48,283 nucleotides of DNA from Streptomyces mayonensis (GTDB taxonomy: Bacteria; Actinomycetota; Actinomycetes; Streptomycetales; Streptomycetaceae): contig NZ_JACBYP010000060.1 of the NCBI RefSeq assembly GCF_018982965.1, forward strand, positions 1 to 48,283, written 5' to 3'. The number at the start of each line of letters is the position of its first letter. Position 1 is the stretch's first letter. Below the pieces are notes generated by a model. The model was given only the letters and a program-made list of their open reading frames with translations. It did not search any database and was not told the origin of the DNA. Of this stretch, positions 40,322 through 47,225 are shown one piece after another. The position numbers and the translations under genes are program-made.

Positions 40322-40371
40322 ACTATACCGGTATTTGAATTGGGTCCCGTGTGCGGGTGCGGTATTAGAAT
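40322..40371. promoter_or_regulatory. Divergent leaderless promoters around a palindrome (map / XRE)
   Basis: For map (minus) -10 TATAGT is at 40327-40322, 7 nt before the ATG at 40314. For the XRE gene (plus) -10 TAGAAT is at 40366-40371, 6 nt before ATG 40378. ATACCGGTAT (40325-40334), a perfect 10-bp palindrome, overlaps the map -10. No good -35 boxes were seen. Confidence 0.5.
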
Positions 40372-40377
40372 GACGCC

Positions 40378-40629
40378 ATGGTGCGCACACCCCTGACCCC
40401 CGAAGAGCGCGAGCGCGGCGAGCAGCTCGGGCGCCTGCTCCGCGCGGCCCGCGGCGACCGGAGCATGACGGAGGTCGCCGCCGTGGCCGGCGTCTCCGCC
40501 GAGACCCTGCGCAAGATCGAGACCGGCCGGGCGCCCACCCCGGCGTTCTTCACGGTGGCCGCGCTGGCCGGCGCGCTGGGGCTGTCCATGGACGACCTGG
40601 TGGGCAGGTGCGCGCCCGTGATGGCCTGA
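40378..40629 (+). CDS. Small XRE-family helix-turn-helix regulator
   Basis: 83 residues, essentially one Cro/CI-type DNA-binding domain (RAARGDRSMTEVAAVAGVSAETLRKIETGRAPTP then FFTVAALAGALGLSMDDLV). It has no Shine-Dalgarno site and lies 6 nt after a TAGAAT box, so it is probably leaderless. It is divergent from map with a palindrome between them, so it likely controls itself and map. Confidence 0.87.
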   Translation: MVRTPLTPEERERGEQLGRLLRAARGDRSMTEVAAVAGVSAETLRKIETGRAPTPAFFTVAALAGALGLSMDDLVGRCAPVMA

Positions 40630-40631
40630 GG

Positions 40632-40757
40632 CGGGCGGCGCCCACCCGCGGCGGCGCCCCACCCACGGGGGCGCCCCACCCGGCGGTGCCCACCCACGGG
40701 AGCGTTCCCCCCCCACGGCGGTGCCCAGCCACAGGGGCGCTCACCCACAGGGGTGCG
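40632..40757. repeat. Degenerate ~17-nt tandem repeat
   Basis: About seven imperfect units built on GGCGCCCCACCCACGGG follow each other directly after the XRE stop. The units differ by one to five bases. They are non-coding by position and have no spacers, so this is not a CRISPR array. Confidence 0.6.
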
Positions 40758-40793
40758 AAACACGATCGACACCGCGGCTTGACGGCGATGGTC

Positions 40794-40823
40794 TTGGCAA
40801 GCCCGTCCGGCCAGGCTTACGTT
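40794..40823 (+). promoter_or_regulatory. Promoter of the first hydrolase/aminotransferase operon
   Basis: -35 TTGGCA (40794-40799), 18-nt spacer, -10 TACGTT (40818-40823), about 70 nt before the hydrolase ATG. Between them are a doubled CTACGGCCTG and the hairpin CTCTAC-GGGT-GTAGAG (40851-40866), a possible regulator site in the leader. Confidence 0.45.
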
Positions 40824-40895
40824 CGTCCCTCTACGGCCTGCTACGGCCTGCTCTACGGGTGTAGAGGCTCTGACGTCGTGTCGAAGGAGCACCTC

Positions 40896-41738
40896 ATGGC
40901 CAACGTCGTACGTGCCGCTCTCGTCCAGGCCACCTGGACCGGCGACACCGAGTCCATGGTGGCGAAGCACGAGGAGCACGCCCGCGAGGCCGCCCGGCGG
41001 GGCGCGCAGGTCATCGGGTTCCAGGAGGTCTTCAACGCCCCCTACTTCTGCCAGGTCCAGGACCCCGCGCACTACCGCTGGGCCGAGCCCGTGCCCGACG
41101 GCCCCACCGTCGGCCGCATGCGCGCACTCGCCCGCGAGACCGGCCTGGTGGTCGTCGCCCCCGTCTTCGAGGTCGAGCAGTCCGGCTTCTACTACAACAC
41201 CGCGGCCGTGATCGACGCCGACGGCACCGTCCTCGGCACCTACCGCAAGCACCACATCCCGCAGGTCAGGGGCTTCTGGGAGAAGTACTACTTCCGGCCC
41301 GGCAACCTCGGCTGGCCGGTCTTCGACACCGCCGCCGGCAAGGTCGGCGTCTACATCTGCTACGACCGGCACTTCCCGGAGGGCTGGCGCCAGCTCGGTC
41401 TCGGCGGCGCCCAGCTCGTATACAACCCCTCCGCCACCCACCGCGGCCTCTCCGCCCACCTGTGGCAGCTCGAACAGCCCGCCGCGGCCGTCGCCAACGA
41501 GTACTTCGTCGCCGCCATCAACCGGGTCGGCCGGGAGGAGTACGGCGACAACGACTTCTACGGCACGTCGTACTTCGTGGACCCGCGCGGACAGTTCGTC
41601 GGCGAACCGGCCGGCGACACCAAGGAGGAACTCGTCGTCCGCGACCTGGACTTCGACCTCATCGACGAGGTCCGGCAGCAGTGGGCCTTCTACCGCGACC
41701 GCCGCCCCGACGCCTACGAGGGGCTGGTGCGGCCGTGA
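40896..41738 (+). CDS. Nitrilase-superfamily hydrolase, beta-ureidopropionase-like (copy 1)
   Basis: 280 residues with the Glu-Lys-Cys triad of carbon-nitrogen hydrolases: E in GFQEVFNAPYF, K in TYRKHHIPQ and C in YICYDRHFPEGW. The sequence closely follows N-carbamoyl-beta-alanine amidohydrolases, the last step of reductive pyrimidine breakdown, releasing CO2, ammonia and beta-alanine. ATG 40896 has AAGGAG upstream. Its stop overlaps the aminotransferase start (GTGA), so the two are coupled and beta-alanine (or a related beta-amino acid) could pass straight to transamination. A second copy of the same length is at 44936. Confidence 0.88.
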   Translation: MANVVRAALVQATWTGDTESMVAKHEEHAREAARRGAQVIGFQEVFNAPYFCQVQDPAHYRWAEPVPDGPTVGRMRALARETGLVVVAPVFEVEQSGFYYNTAAVIDADGTVLGTYRKHHIPQVRGFWEKYYFRPGNLGWPVFDTAAGKVGVYICYDRHFPEGWRQLGLGGAQLVYNPSATHRGLSAHLWQLEQPAAAVANEYFVAAINRVGREEYGDNDFYGTSYFVDPRGQFVGEPAGDTKEELVVRDLDFDLIDEVRQQWAFYRDRRPDAYEGLVRP

Positions 41739-43018
41739 CCCCCGACCTCTTCGGCCGCCACCGCGCCGTCCTGCCCGACTGGCTCGCCCTGTACTACGAG
41801 GACCCGCTGGAGATCACGCACGGCGAGGGCCGGCACGTGTGGGACGCCGCCGGCAACAAGTACCTCGACTTCTTCGGCGGCATCCTCACCACGATGACCG
41901 CGCACGCCCTGCCCGAGGTGACCAAGGCGGTGAGCGAGCAGGCCGGACGGATCATCCATTCCTCGACCCTCTACCTCAACCGGCCCATGGTCGAACTCGC
42001 CGAACGCGTCGCACGGCTCTCCGCCGTCCCGGACGCCCGCGTCTTCTTCACCACCTCCGGCACCGAGGCCAACGACACCGCCCTGCTGCTCGCCACGGCG
42101 TACCGGCGCAGCAACACCGTCCTGGCCATGCGCAACAGCTACCACGGCCGCTCCTTCGGCTCCGTCGGCATCACCGGCAACCGCGGCTGGTCCCCGACGT
42201 CGCTCTCCCCGCTGCAGACGCTGTACGTCCACGGCGGCGTGCGCACCCGCGGCCCCTACGCCCACCTGGACGACCGGGAGTTCATCGACGCCTGCGTCGA
42301 CGACCTCCGCGACCTCCTCGGCCACACCCGCGCCCCCGCCGCGCTGATCGCCGAGCCCGTCCAGGGCGTCGGCGGCTTCACCTCCCCGCCCGACGGCCTC
42401 TACGCCGCCTTCCGCGACGTGCTGCACGAACGGGGCATCCTCTGGATCTCCGACGAGGTCCAGACCGGCTGGGGCCGCACCGGCGAGCACTTCTGGGGCT
42501 GGCAGGCACACGGACGCAGCGGCCCGCCCGACATCGTGACCTTCGCCAAGGGCATCGGCAACGGCATGTCCGTCGGCGGCGTCGTCGCCCGCGCCGAGAT
42601 CATGAACTGCCTCGACGCCAACAGCATCTCCACCTTCGGCGGCACCCAGGTCACCATGGCCGCCGCACTCGCCAACCTCGCGTACCTCCTGGAGCACGAC
42701 CTCCAGGGCAACGCCCGGCGCGTCGGCGGGCTGCTCACCGAACGGCTGCGGGCCGTCGCCGCCCAGGTGCCGCACGTGCGGGAGGTGCGCGGGCGCGGAC
42801 TGATGATCGGCATCGAGCTGACCCGGCCGGGCACCGACGAGGCCGCCCCCGAGGCCGCGTCCGCGGTCCTGGAGGAGGCCCGCGCGGGCGGACTGCTCGT
42901 CGGCAAGGGCGGCGGGCACGACACCAGCGTCCTGCGCGTCGCCCCGCCCCTGTCCCTCACCGTCGCGGAGGCCGAGGAGGGCGCCGCGATCCTCGAACGC
43001 GCCCTGCGGAGCATCTGA
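41735..43018 (+). CDS. Class III PLP aminotransferase (omega-/beta-amino acid type)
   Basis: 427-residue class III aminotransferase. Visible are FFTTSGTEANDTALLLA, YHGRSFGS, ISDEVQTGWGRTG and the PLP lysine in TFAKGIGNGMSVGG. The family acts on beta-alanine, GABA, ornithine or alanine:glyoxylate. Next to a beta-ureidopropionase it probably converts beta-alanine (or 3-aminoisobutyrate) to the semialdehyde. GTG 41735 overlaps the previous stop. It could also be an alanine-glyoxylate aminotransferase 2 homologue. Confidence 0.87.
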   Translation: MTPDLFGRHRAVLPDWLALYYEDPLEITHGEGRHVWDAAGNKYLDFFGGILTTMTAHALPEVTKAVSEQAGRIIHSSTLYLNRPMVELAERVARLSAVPDARVFFTTSGTEANDTALLLATAYRRSNTVLAMRNSYHGRSFGSVGITGNRGWSPTSLSPLQTLYVHGGVRTRGPYAHLDDREFIDACVDDLRDLLGHTRAPAALIAEPVQGVGGFTSPPDGLYAAFRDVLHERGILWISDEVQTGWGRTGEHFWGWQAHGRSGPPDIVTFAKGIGNGMSVGGVVARAEIMNCLDANSISTFGGTQVTMAAALANLAYLLEHDLQGNARRVGGLLTERLRAVAAQVPHVREVRGRGLMIGIELTRPGTDEAAPEAASAVLEEARAGGLLVGKGGGHDTSVLRVAPPLSLTVAEAEEGAAILERALRSI

Positions 43019-43068
43019 CCGCCGCCGCCCCGGGGCGCCGTCCGGGTCCCGCCGGGGCGTGGGGCGCA

Positions 43069-43088
43069 CGGAGGCACCGTCGCCTCCG
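43069..43088. promoter_or_regulatory. Inverted repeat before the pucR-like gene
   Basis: CGGAGGC-N6-GCCTCCG, a perfect 7-bp inverted repeat between the aminotransferase stop and the regulator start. It could be a weak terminator or an autoregulatory site. Confidence 0.3.
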
Positions 43089-43135
43089 AGCCGGCCCGGT
43101 CCGCACGACACGCCCGACCCCAGGAGGCGGCCGCC

Positions 43136-44812
43136 ATGACCACCACCTCGCACATCCCGGCCCAGCAGCCCTGGGAACCCGCCCTGTCGGTCCGCCAGGT
43201 GCTCGGCCTCGACAGAGTGCTGGCCGGGCAGCCCGAGGTGGTGGCCGGCGCCCACCGGCTGGACCGGCCCGTGCGCTGGGTGCACGTGGCCGAGGCCGCC
43301 GACGTCGGCGTGATGCTCAGCGGCGGCGAGATGGTGCTCACCACCGGCGTGCTGCTCGCCGGGGACGAGGACAAGCAGAGCGAGTACATCCGCTCCCTGG
43401 ACCGCGCCGAGGCCTCGGCCGTCGTGCTCGGCCTCGGCCGGGCCTTCCCCGCCCCGCCCGACGTGATGCGCAGGGCGGCCGAGCGCTGCGGCCTGCCGCT
43501 GGTCGTCCTGCACCGTCCCTTCCCCTTCGCCGAGCTGACCGAGGAGGTGCAGTCGCGGCTGCTGCGGCGCAAGTTCGCCGCCGTCAGCCTCTCCGAGGCC
43601 GTACGCACCGAACTGACCGGCCTGATCACCGCCGGGGCCCCGGTGCAGCGCCTGCTCGACGAGGTGGCCCGGCACGCGGGCTGCCCGGTCGTCGTCACCA
43701 ACCTCGCCCACCGCGTCCTCGCCACGGCGGGCGAGCGGGCCGCGGTCGACGACGTGCTGCGGGACTGGGAGCGCATCGCCCGCCAGGCCGGTCAGACCGG
43801 TGCCGGGCCGGCCGACGGCTGGATCCGCGCCGAGCTGAGCTGCCGCGGGGAGCGCTGGGGCCGGCTGGTGCTCTGCGGCGACCGGGGCGACCGGGCCGCG
43901 GGGCGGCTGCTGGCCGACCGCGCCGCCGAGGCCCTCGTCCTGCACCGGATGCTCGCCGGGGACGGCACCCACGGCGCCGTCCTCGCGGGCGCCGCGGGCG
44001 CCGGGGGTCCGGGCACCTGGGATGCCTGGGACTCCTGGGAGGAGCAGTCCGCGCGGGGCCTGCTCACCGACCTGGTCAGCGGGGCGGTACCGGCCCGCCA
44101 GCTGCTGCCCCGGGCCCGTGCCGCCGGACTGCCGGTCAACCGCCGGGTCTTCGTGCCGCTGGTCGTGCGCGGACCGGACCCCGGCAGGCCTGCCCGGGTG
44201 CTGCGCCTCCTGGGCCTGCCCGCGATCGCCGCCGGCCTCGCCGACGACCGGGTCACCGTCCTGCTCAGCCTCGCGCCCGACCAGAACGCCCGGTCCCTCA
44301 CCGCCCACTTCGCCGACCGGCTGCGGTCGGAACCCGACGCGGACCGCACCGTGGTCGCGGCCGCCGACGCCCGCGCCGACTGGTCGGACGTGCCCGCCGG
44401 ACTGCGCGAGGCTCAGCAGGTCGCCGACGCCGTCGCCGACTCCGCGACCGCCCTCGACCCGCCGCCCGTCGTGCGTCTGCGCGACGTCCACCTGCGCGGC
44501 CTGGTACGGCTGCTGCGCGACGACCCGCACGTGCAGTCCTTCGCCGAACGCGAACTGGACGGGCTGCTGCGCGGCCCCGAGCGGGACCTGCTGCCCGTAC
44601 TGCGCACCTACCTCGCCACCGGACGCAACAAGTCCCGCACCGCCCAGCTCCACCACGTCTCCCGGCCCGCCCTCTACCGCCGTATCGAGGCCATACAGGA
44701 CCGGCTCGGCGTCGACCTCGACGACTTCGAGCAGGCCGCCTCCGTCCACATCGCGCTCCTCGCCCACGACGCGCAGCACGACGCACCGCAGCACGACGCA
44801 CCGCGGGGGTGA
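43136..44812 (+). CDS. PucR-family transcriptional regulator
   Basis: 558 residues. The N-terminal PucR domain (residues ~18-140, LSVRQVLGLDRVLAGQPEVVAG, MLSGGEMVLTTG) is followed by a GAF/GGDEF-like middle and the C-terminal PucR helix-turn-helix (LLPVLRTYLATGRNKSRTAQ, HVSRPALYRRIEAIQDRLG). The family controls purine and pyrimidine catabolism. The C-terminal tail repeats HDAQHDAPQHDAP, encoded by a short tandem repeat. ATG 43136 has AGGAGG 8 nt upstream. It lies between the two catabolic units and is the likely activator of both. Confidence 0.9.
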   Translation: MTTTSHIPAQQPWEPALSVRQVLGLDRVLAGQPEVVAGAHRLDRPVRWVHVAEAADVGVMLSGGEMVLTTGVLLAGDEDKQSEYIRSLDRAEASAVVLGLGRAFPAPPDVMRRAAERCGLPLVVLHRPFPFAELTEEVQSRLLRRKFAAVSLSEAVRTELTGLITAGAPVQRLLDEVARHAGCPVVVTNLAHRVLATAGERAAVDDVLRDWERIARQAGQTGAGPADGWIRAELSCRGERWGRLVLCGDRGDRAAGRLLADRAAEALVLHRMLAGDGTHGAVLAGAAGAGGPGTWDAWDSWEEQSARGLLTDLVSGAVPARQLLPRARAAGLPVNRRVFVPLVVRGPDPGRPARVLRLLGLPAIAAGLADDRVTVLLSLAPDQNARSLTAHFADRLRSEPDADRTVVAAADARADWSDVPAGLREAQQVADAVADSATALDPPPVVRLRDVHLRGLVRLLRDDPHVQSFAERELDGLLRGPERDLLPVLRTYLATGRNKSRTAQLHHVSRPALYRRIEAIQDRLGVDLDDFEQAASVHIALLAHDAQHDAPQHDAPRG

Positions 44813-44852
44813 CACCGTGCAATGCCCGACCCCCGCAGACGTGACACCGTGC
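44809..44852 (+). promoter_or_regulatory. Exact 12-bp direct repeat, probable PucR activator site
   Basis: GTGACACCGTGC occurs at 44809-44820 and 44841-44852, 32 bp apart (about three helical turns), upstream of a TAGTCT -10-like box at 44879-44884 and of the hydrolase start at 44936. The first copy overlaps the pucR-like stop codon. Confidence 0.5.
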
Positions 44853-44935
44853 CACTCATTCCGGCCACCCGCCGTCCCTAGTCTCGCCGTACCCCGAGTG
44901 CCACACCGAGCCGATCGAGCGAGTGGAGGCCGAAG

Positions 44936-45778
44936 ATGAGCCGAGTGATCCGTGCCGCGCTCTTCCAGACCGCCTGGACAGGCGACAAGGAGTCGATGAT
45001 CCAGGTCCACGAGCAGGCGGTGCGCGACGCCGCCGCCCAGGGCGCACAGGTCATGTGCTTCCAGGAGCTGTTCTACGGACCGTACTTCTGCCAGGTCCAG
45101 GACCCCCAGTTCTACGCCTACGCCGAACGCGTCCCCGACGGCCCGATCGTGGAGCGCTTCCAGCGCCTGGCCCGCGAGCACGGCATCGTCCTGGTGCTCC
45201 CCATGTACGAGGAGGAGCAGCCCGGCGTCCTCTACAACACCGCCGCCGTCATCGACGCCGACGGCTCCTACCTCGGCAAGTACCGCAAGACGCACATCCC
45301 GCAGGTGCGCGGCTTCTGGGAGAAGTTCTACTTCCGCCCCGGCAACAGCGGCTGGCCGGTCTTCGACACCGCCGTCGGCAGGATCGGTGTCTACATCTGC
45401 TACGACCGGCACTTCCCCGAGGGCTGGCGGGCCCTGGGACTCGAAGGCGCCGAGATCGTCTTCAACCCGTCGGCCACCTCGCGCGGCCTCTCCGGCTACC
45501 TGTGGCAGCTGGAACAGCCGGCCGCCGCCGTCGCCAACGAGTACTTCGTCGGCGCCATCAACCGCGTCGGCGTCGAGGAGTACGGGGACAACGACTTCTA
45601 CGGCACCTCGTACTTCGTCGACCCCGAGGCGCAGTTCGTCGGCGAGGTCGCCGGCGACAAGGAGAGCGAACTCCTCGTCCGCGACCTCGACATGGCCACA
45701 CTGCGCGAGGTCCGCGACCGCTGGCAGTTCTACCGCGACCGCGCGCCCGGCGCCTACTCCCCGCTGACCGCGCCCTGA
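44936..45778 (+). CDS. Nitrilase-superfamily hydrolase, beta-ureidopropionase-like (copy 2)
   Basis: 280 residues, same length as and closely similar along its whole length to the protein at 40896 (for example IPQVRGFWEK, YICYDRHFPEGWR and YGDNDFYGTSYFVDP in both). Triad: E in CFQELFYGPYF, K in KYRKTHIPQ, C in ICYDRHFPEG. It is predicted to hydrolyse N-carbamoyl-beta-alanine or an N-carbamoyl amino acid from hydantoins. ATG 44936 has GGAGG upstream and the hydantoinase gene starts 32 nt after its stop. The two copies may differ in substrate; this one is paired with the ring-opening enzyme. Confidence 0.88.
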   Translation: MSRVIRAALFQTAWTGDKESMIQVHEQAVRDAAAQGAQVMCFQELFYGPYFCQVQDPQFYAYAERVPDGPIVERFQRLAREHGIVLVLPMYEEEQPGVLYNTAAVIDADGSYLGKYRKTHIPQVRGFWEKFYFRPGNSGWPVFDTAVGRIGVYICYDRHFPEGWRALGLEGAEIVFNPSATSRGLSGYLWQLEQPAAAVANEYFVGAINRVGVEEYGDNDFYGTSYFVDPEAQFVGEVAGDKESELLVRDLDMATLREVRDRWQFYRDRAPGAYSPLTAP

Positions 45779-45810
45779 ACCGCCGGGACCCGACTGGAGG
45801 GAACAGCAGC

Positions 45811-47214
45811 ATGAGCAGTCGTACCGTCATCCGCGGCGGCCTCGTCGTCACCGCCTCCGACGAACTCCACGCCGACGTCCTCATCGAGGACGGCCGCGTC
45901 GCCGCGCTCGCCGCGAGCGGCACCCCGGCCGCCGAGGCGTTCACCGCCGAGCGCGTCATCGACGCCACCGGCAAGTACGTGATCCCGGGCGGCGTCGACG
46001 GGCACACCCACATGGAGATGCCGTTCGGCGGCACCTACGCCGCCGACACCTTCGAGACCGGCACCCGGGCCGCCGCCTGGGGCGGCACCACCACCGTCGT
46101 CGACTTCGCCATCCAGAGCGTCGGACACTCCCTGCGCGAGGGCCTGGACGCCTGGCACGCCAAGGCCGAGGGCAACTGCGCGATCGACTACGCCTTCCAC
46201 ATGATCGTCTCCGACGTGCACGAGGAGACGCTCAAGGAGATGGACCTGCTGGTGGAGGAGGGCGTGACCTCCTTCAAGCAGTTCATGGCGTACCCCGGCG
46301 TCTTCTACTCCGACGACGGCCAGATCCTGCGGGCCATGCAGCGCGCCGCCGACAACGGCGGACTGGTCATGATGCACGCCGAGAACGGCATCGCCATCGA
46401 CGTCCTCGTGGAACAGGCCCTCGCCCGCGGCGAGACCGACCCCCGCTTCCACGGCGAGGTCCGCAAGGCCCTCCTGGAGGCCGAGGCCACCCACCGCGCC
46501 ATCCGGCTCGCCCAGGTCGCCGGCGCGCCGCTGTACGTCGTGCACGTCTCGGCGACGGAGGCGGTCGCCGAGCTGACCCGCGCCCGCGACGAGGGCCTCC
46601 CGGTCTTCGGCGAGACCTGCCCGCAGTACCTCTTCCTGTCCACCGACAACCTCGCCGAGCCCGGCTTCGAGGGCGCCAAGTACGTGTGCAGCACGCCCCT
46701 GCGGCCCAGGGAGCACCAGGCCGCCCTGTGGCGGGGGCTGCGCACCAACGACCTCCAGGTGGTCTCCACCGACCACTGCCCGTTCTGCTTCACCGGCCAG
46801 AAGGAGCTGGGCCGCGGCGACTTCTCCAAGATCCCCAACGGCATGCCGGGCGTCGAGAACCGCATGGACCTGCTCCACCAGGCCGTCGTCGAGGGACACA
46901 TCGGCCGCCGCCGCTGGATCGAGATCGCCTGCGCCACCCCGGCCCGCATGTTCGGCCTCTACCCGAAGAAGGGCACCATCGCGCCCGGCGCCGACGCGGA
47001 CATCGTCGTCTACGACCCGCACGCCGAGCAGGTCCTCTCCGCCGAGACCCACCACATGAACGTCGACTACTCCGCGTACGAGGGCAGGCGGATCACCGGC
47101 CGGGTGGAGACCGTGCTCTCGCGCGGCGAACCGGTCGTCACCCAGCGGGAGTACACCGGGCGCAAGGGCCACGGCGTCTACACCCCGCGCGCCACCTGTC
47201 AGTACCTGAACTAG
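45811..47214 (+). CDS. hydA: Dihydropyrimidinase / hydantoinase
   Basis: 467-residue amidohydrolase-fold enzyme that opens dihydrouracil, dihydrothymine or hydantoin rings to N-carbamoyl (beta-)amino acids. The binuclear metal ligands are visible: GHTHMEMPFGG (HxH), SFKQFMAYPG (the Lys that is carboxylated), MMHAENG, YVVHVSATE and STDHCPF (Asp). Dihydropyrimidinase-type CSTPLRP and GMPGVENRMDLL are also present. ATG 45811 has GGAGGG upstream. The product is the substrate of the upstream hydrolase. D-hydantoinase activity cannot be separated from dihydropyrimidinase by sequence alone. Confidence 0.92.
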   Translation: MSSRTVIRGGLVVTASDELHADVLIEDGRVAALAASGTPAAEAFTAERVIDATGKYVIPGGVDGHTHMEMPFGGTYAADTFETGTRAAAWGGTTTVVDFAIQSVGHSLREGLDAWHAKAEGNCAIDYAFHMIVSDVHEETLKEMDLLVEEGVTSFKQFMAYPGVFYSDDGQILRAMQRAADNGGLVMMHAENGIAIDVLVEQALARGETDPRFHGEVRKALLEAEATHRAIRLAQVAGAPLYVVHVSATEAVAELTRARDEGLPVFGETCPQYLFLSTDNLAEPGFEGAKYVCSTPLRPREHQAALWRGLRTNDLQVVSTDHCPFCFTGQKELGRGDFSKIPNGMPGVENRMDLLHQAVVEGHIGRRRWIEIACATPARMFGLYPKKGTIAPGADADIVVYDPHAEQVLSAETHHMNVDYSAYEGRRITGRVETVLSRGEPVVTQREYTGRKGHGVYTPRATCQYLN

Positions 47215-47225
47215 GAGCGGTGCCC

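Noticed and set aside
40632..40757. Repeat array considered as CRISPR
   Set aside because: Units are contiguous and degenerate with no unique spacers, and no cas genes are present.
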